Source: a bacterium (GTDB lineage Bacteria; Verrucomicrobiota; Verrucomicrobiae; Opitutales; Opitutaceae). Taken from it: a stretch of DNA of 9,552 nucleotides. Numbering within the stretch: position 1 is the stretch's first letter; each line of letters opens with the position of its first letter. The notes beneath the pieces are model-generated. The model worked only from the letters and a program-made list of their open reading frames with translations, ran no database searches and was not told where the DNA came from. The position numbers and the translations under genes were made by a program. The stretch is from the NCBI GenBank assembly GCA_021780625.1, contig JAJXYI010000712.1, positions 1-9,552 on the forward strand. Reading direction: 5' to 3'. Below, one piece after another: positions 7,439 through 9,552 of this stretch.

Positions 7439-7455
7439 GGTCACCGCACTCCACA
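7439..7455 (-). repeat. Right 17-bp inverted end of the repeat mosaic
   Basis: GGTCACCGCACTCCACA; read on the minus strand it is TGTGGAGTGCGGTGACC, one base different from the left end at 7188-7204. Identity does not continue into the flanking TCGATCC. Confidence 0.75.
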
Positions 7456-7949
7456 TCGATCCACTGAACGCATTCCATTCTCTGGGTTCTCAAGGGAGTG
7501 TATCGGGAATAGGAGCCCCCTGCGCTTGGGGACGCCTTCCAAGTCCGGGCGTGGCGGATGCCTCAGCCGAAGGGATGACCGCGAATCAGCCCATTGCATC
7601 GTTGTCGACCGAGGCAAACGAAGTCGTGCTCGCGTCGCTCGCTGGCGTTTCCGCCAGTTGAAGCACCCCTTACTAACCCAATTTTCCACCGAAAGTCCCG
7701 TACCCTTTCGTCGAGCCGGGCAATGGCGCATTTCCCCCGTGCGTAACGTGTCCGGTTCGCGTTTCAAACATGAGACCCGGCCTGCTGGCGAAGCGAGCTT
7801 CACGCCGCTGCAAGCATAAGGGTTCCATGCAACCAAGCGGTCGCTGCGATTCCCCCCAATCGTTTCGCAGTTAACGACCGCATCGTAACGCCCGTCCGGT
7901 CCCCAAACTCGGCGAGCGCATCTCACTAACCGTCTGCTGGCACTACCCT
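7456..7949 (+). other. Long gene-free leader upstream of the GH5 gene
   Basis: These 494 bases hold no reading frame that resembles a protein family on either strand; open frames here are typical of GC-rich non-coding DNA. Visible structure: a CCCC/GGGG stem at 7517-7531, a perfect 6-bp hairpin CTGGCG-TTTC-CGCCAG at 7642-7657, and a GGCGAAGC/GCTTC-ACGCC bulged stem around 7787-7806. Base composition is less GC-biased than in the genes, with an AT-richer patch at about 7670-7690. The GH5 promoter should lie here, but I cannot pick a convincing -35/-10 pair, and no strong Shine-Dalgarno precedes ATG 7950. Part of it may be an old dispersed repeat or a degraded gene. Confidence 0.5.
7642..7657 (+). 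other. Perfect 6-bp hairpin CTGGCG/CGCCAG in the GH5 leader
   Basis: CTGGCG (7642-7647) pairs with CGCCAG (7652-7657) across a TTTC loop. It is followed directly by a comparatively AT-rich stretch. No T-run follows, so terminator function is uncertain. Confidence 0.4.
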
Positions 7950-9524
7950 ATGTTCAAACGACTGATCGTCCCTGCAATCGCCCTCACCTGCTCGCTCGCG
8001 CTGTCAACCACCGTCCGCGCGCAGCTTGCCACTCCCACCTACGGCTGGAATCTCGGCAATACCCTCGAAGCCACTTGGAGCGGAGCGCCCGTGCCGACCA
8101 AGGCACTGATCGACTCCGTCGCGGCTTCCGGCTTCAACACCATCCGCATTCCCTGCGCTTGGGATCACAACGCCGACCCGACCACGCACCAGATCAACGC
8201 CACCTACATGGCGACAGTGACCCAGGTCGTGAACTGGGCGCTGGCCGACAATCTCACGGTCATCATCAACGATCACTGGGACGGCGGCTGGTTCGAGGAC
8301 TCGAACTTCAACAGCTTCGACTCGAACATCAACGCGAAGCTCGTCTCCTACTGGACGCAGATCGCGAACAACTTCCAAAACGACGGCTCGAAGCTGCTCT
8401 TCGCCTGCGCCAACGAACCGAATGTCACCACACAGGCACAGACCGCGGTCCTGCTCCAGTACTACCAGAGCTTCATCAACACCGTTCGCGGCACAGGCGG
8501 CAACAACAGCACACGCTGGCTGGTACTCCAAGGGCCGCAGACGAATATTGATAATACCAACAATTGGGTGACCTCGCTTCCCTATGATCCGGCATCGCAC
8601 CTGGCTTTCGAGGTCCATTATTATGCACCTTACCAGTTCGCGCTCATGACCTCCGACGCCACCTGGGGAAACATGTGGTATTTCTGGGGCCAGAATTATC
8701 ATTCCTCCGACATGCCGACCCGGAATTCCACCTCGGCCTGGGAGGAATCGTACGTGGATGCTGAATTCCAGAAGATGTATAATCAATTTACGAGCAAAGG
8801 CATTCCCGTGCTCGTGGGGGAATTCTGCGCCACGCGGCGCACCGGCACCCCGGGTCTGACGGGCACCGATCTGGACCTGCACCTGGCCTCGCGAACCTAT
8901 TTCGACCGCTACATCGTCACGGAAGCCAACAAGTACGGTCTCAAGCCATGCTATTGGGACGACGGCGACAACGGGAGCGGCACCAATACGTCCGGCATCT
9001 TCGACAGGAGCACGGGAACGCTCACCGAACCCAATGAAGCTCACGCCCTGACCGGCGGAGCAGCGCTTCCTCCTCCGGGAGGCGGCGGAATCATCCCGAA
9101 CGGCGTCTACAAGATCATCTCCAAGAACAGTGGTTCTGCTCTCGAAGTGGCGGGCCTGCAGACAGCAAATGGCAGCAACGTCGACCAGTGGGGTTACTGG
9201 GGCGGTGTCAACCAGGAGTGGACGCTCACCCACCTCGGCAACAATGTCTATACCATCACCGGCGCCCAAAGCGGACGGGCCTTGGATGTCTATGGTTGGG
9301 GTACCGCCAACGGCACCAATGTCGACATCTGGGATAGCTCCGGCGCCGCCAACCAGCAATGGCAGCTCACCTCGGTCGGCAATGGCTACTACCGGCTGAC
9401 ACCGATGAACGCCACCGGCTCCTGTCTCGACGTAAATGGCGCATCCACCGCGAACGGCGCCAACGTCCAAATCTGGCAGTATGTGGGCGGACCCAACCAG
9501 CAGTGGTCCTTCCAGGCTCCGTAA
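7950..9524 (+). CDS. Secreted GH5 endo-beta-glycanase (cellulase/xyloglucanase type) with ricin-type beta-trefoil domain
   Basis: This 524-residue protein is an endo-acting retaining glycoside hydrolase of family 5. A signal peptide (MFKRLIVPAIALTCS..., probable cleavage after VRA, residue 24) shows export. The TIM barrel spans about residues 27-365 and keeps all expected GH5 active-site residues: Arg66 (IRIP), His109 (NDHW), Asn155-Glu156 (acid/base, ANEPN), His223 and Tyr225 (VHYYAPY), Glu291 (nucleophile, VLVGEF) and Trp336. The GWNLGNTLE start of the barrel resembles subfamily GH5_4, which includes endoglucanases and xyloglucanases, but the subfamily is not certain. A Pro/Gly linker (about 369-383) leads to a RICIN-type domain (about 384-524) made of three repeats, each with ANGxNV and an NQxW motif (Trp424, Trp471, Trp519), likely a carbohydrate-binding module. 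The gene is preceded by a long gap, so it probably has its own promoter. It ends 28 bp before the window edge. Confidence 0.93.
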   Translation: MFKRLIVPAIALTCSLALSTTVRAQLATPTYGWNLGNTLEATWSGAPVPTKALIDSVAASGFNTIRIPCAWDHNADPTTHQINATYMATVTQVVNWALADNLTVIINDHWDGGWFEDSNFNSFDSNINAKLVSYWTQIANNFQNDGSKLLFACANEPNVTTQAQTAVLLQYYQSFINTVRGTGGNNSTRWLVLQGPQTNIDNTNNWVTSLPYDPASHLAFEVHYYAPYQFALMTSDATWGNMWYFWGQNYHSSDMPTRNSTSAWEESYVDAEFQKMYNQFTSKGIPVLVGEFCATRRTGTPGLTGTDLDLHLASRTYFDRYIVTEANKYGLKPCYWDDGDNGSGTNTSGIFDRSTGTLTEPNEAHALTGGAALPPPGGGGIIPNGVYKIISKNSGSALEVAGLQTANGSNVDQWGYWGGVNQEWTLTHLGNNVYTITGAQSGRALDVYGWGTANGTNVDIWDSSGAANQQWQLTSVGNGYYRLTPMNATGSCLDVNGASTANGANVQIWQYVGGPNQQWSFQAP

Positions 9525-9552
9525 TCAGCCAATCCAGTTCAATTCCACCGTC

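Larger units (their letters stand above)
7188..7455. repeat. 268-bp mosaic of small repeats bounded by 17-bp inverted ends
   Basis: The segment starts with TGTGGAGTGCGGTGGCC (7188-7204) and ends with GGTCACCGCACTCCACA (7439-7455), the reverse complement of the former with one mismatch. Identity stops sharply at both outer edges. A third copy in direct orientation, with two differences, is at 7280-7296. Between them lie a heptamer tandem repeat and at least four hairpins, each listed separately. It begins 10 bp after the esterase stop and encodes no protein I can recognise. It could be a MITE-like mobile unit or a cluster of REP-type palindromes. I see no obvious target-site duplication at the edges. 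Confidence 0.7.

Noticed and set aside
7194..7661. Plus-strand open frame of 155 codons across the repeat mosaic
   Set aside because: It starts inside the inverted end repeat, runs through several hairpins, has no domain and no ribosome binding site.
7441..7926. Minus-strand open frame of 161 codons in the GH5 leader
   Set aside because: No recognisable family and overlap with the right inverted end; could at most be a remnant or a translated repeat, so it is described under the leader region and not called a gene.
7178..7949. CRISPR array in the repeat-rich gap
   Set aside because: Repeats are 7 and 17 bases long, irregularly spaced and partly inverted; no regular spacer pattern and no cas gene.
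8004..9470. Long open frame (488 codons) on the minus strand opposite the GH5 gene
   Set aside because: Antisense shadow of a well-supported GH5 gene; its translation is low-complexity Val/Gly/Arg-rich with no motif.

Overview
The window is a GC-rich, plus-strand-only stretch of a polysaccharide-degrading bacterium. Gene content (fucosidase, SGNH acetylesterase, beta-galactosidase-type GH2, alpha/beta esterase, GH5 endoglucanase), weak or absent Shine-Dalgarno sequences and palindrome-rich intergenic DNA all suggest a Verrucomicrobiota member, probably Opitutales-like. This taxonomic call is an inference; Planctomycetota or another CAZyme-rich phylum is not excluded.

Layout: 1-1389 is the 3' part of a GH29 alpha-L-fucosidase gene, cut by the window edge. 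1390-1603 is a spacer with a perfect 11-bp hairpin. 1604-3544 is a sialate-O-acetylesterase-type SGNH esterase. Its stop overlaps the start of a secreted GH2 enzyme (3541-6159), which carries a C-terminal Ig-like domain and an F5/8-type (CBM32-like) domain. After 67 bp comes a secreted BD-FAE/acetylxylan-esterase-like alpha/beta hydrolase (6227-7177). A 772-bp non-coding gap follows. Its first part is a 268-bp mosaic of small repeats (7188-7455) bounded by 17-bp inverted ends, and its second part (7456-7949) is a long leader without a convincing gene. 7950-9524 is a secreted GH5 endo-glycanase with a C-terminal ricin-type beta-trefoil lectin domain. The last 28 bases hold nothing recognisable.

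Working together: an endo-acting GH5, two esterases, an alpha-fucosidase and a GH2 beta-galactosidase-type enzyme form a plausible toolkit for an acetylated, fucosylated, galactosylated plant polysaccharide. Fucogalactoxyloglucan fits best (Fuc-Gal-Xyl side chains on a beta-1,4-glucan backbone, with O-acetyl on Gal). The substrate is inferred from family combination only. Alpha-xylosidase (GH31), beta-glucosidase (GH3) and transport genes would be expected nearby but are not in this window.

I see no CRISPR array, tRNA, rRNA, transposase or defence system. The best candidates for something undescribed are the repeat mosaic at 7188-7455 and the possible substrate-specific gene set; neither amounts to a clearly new system on sequence alone.
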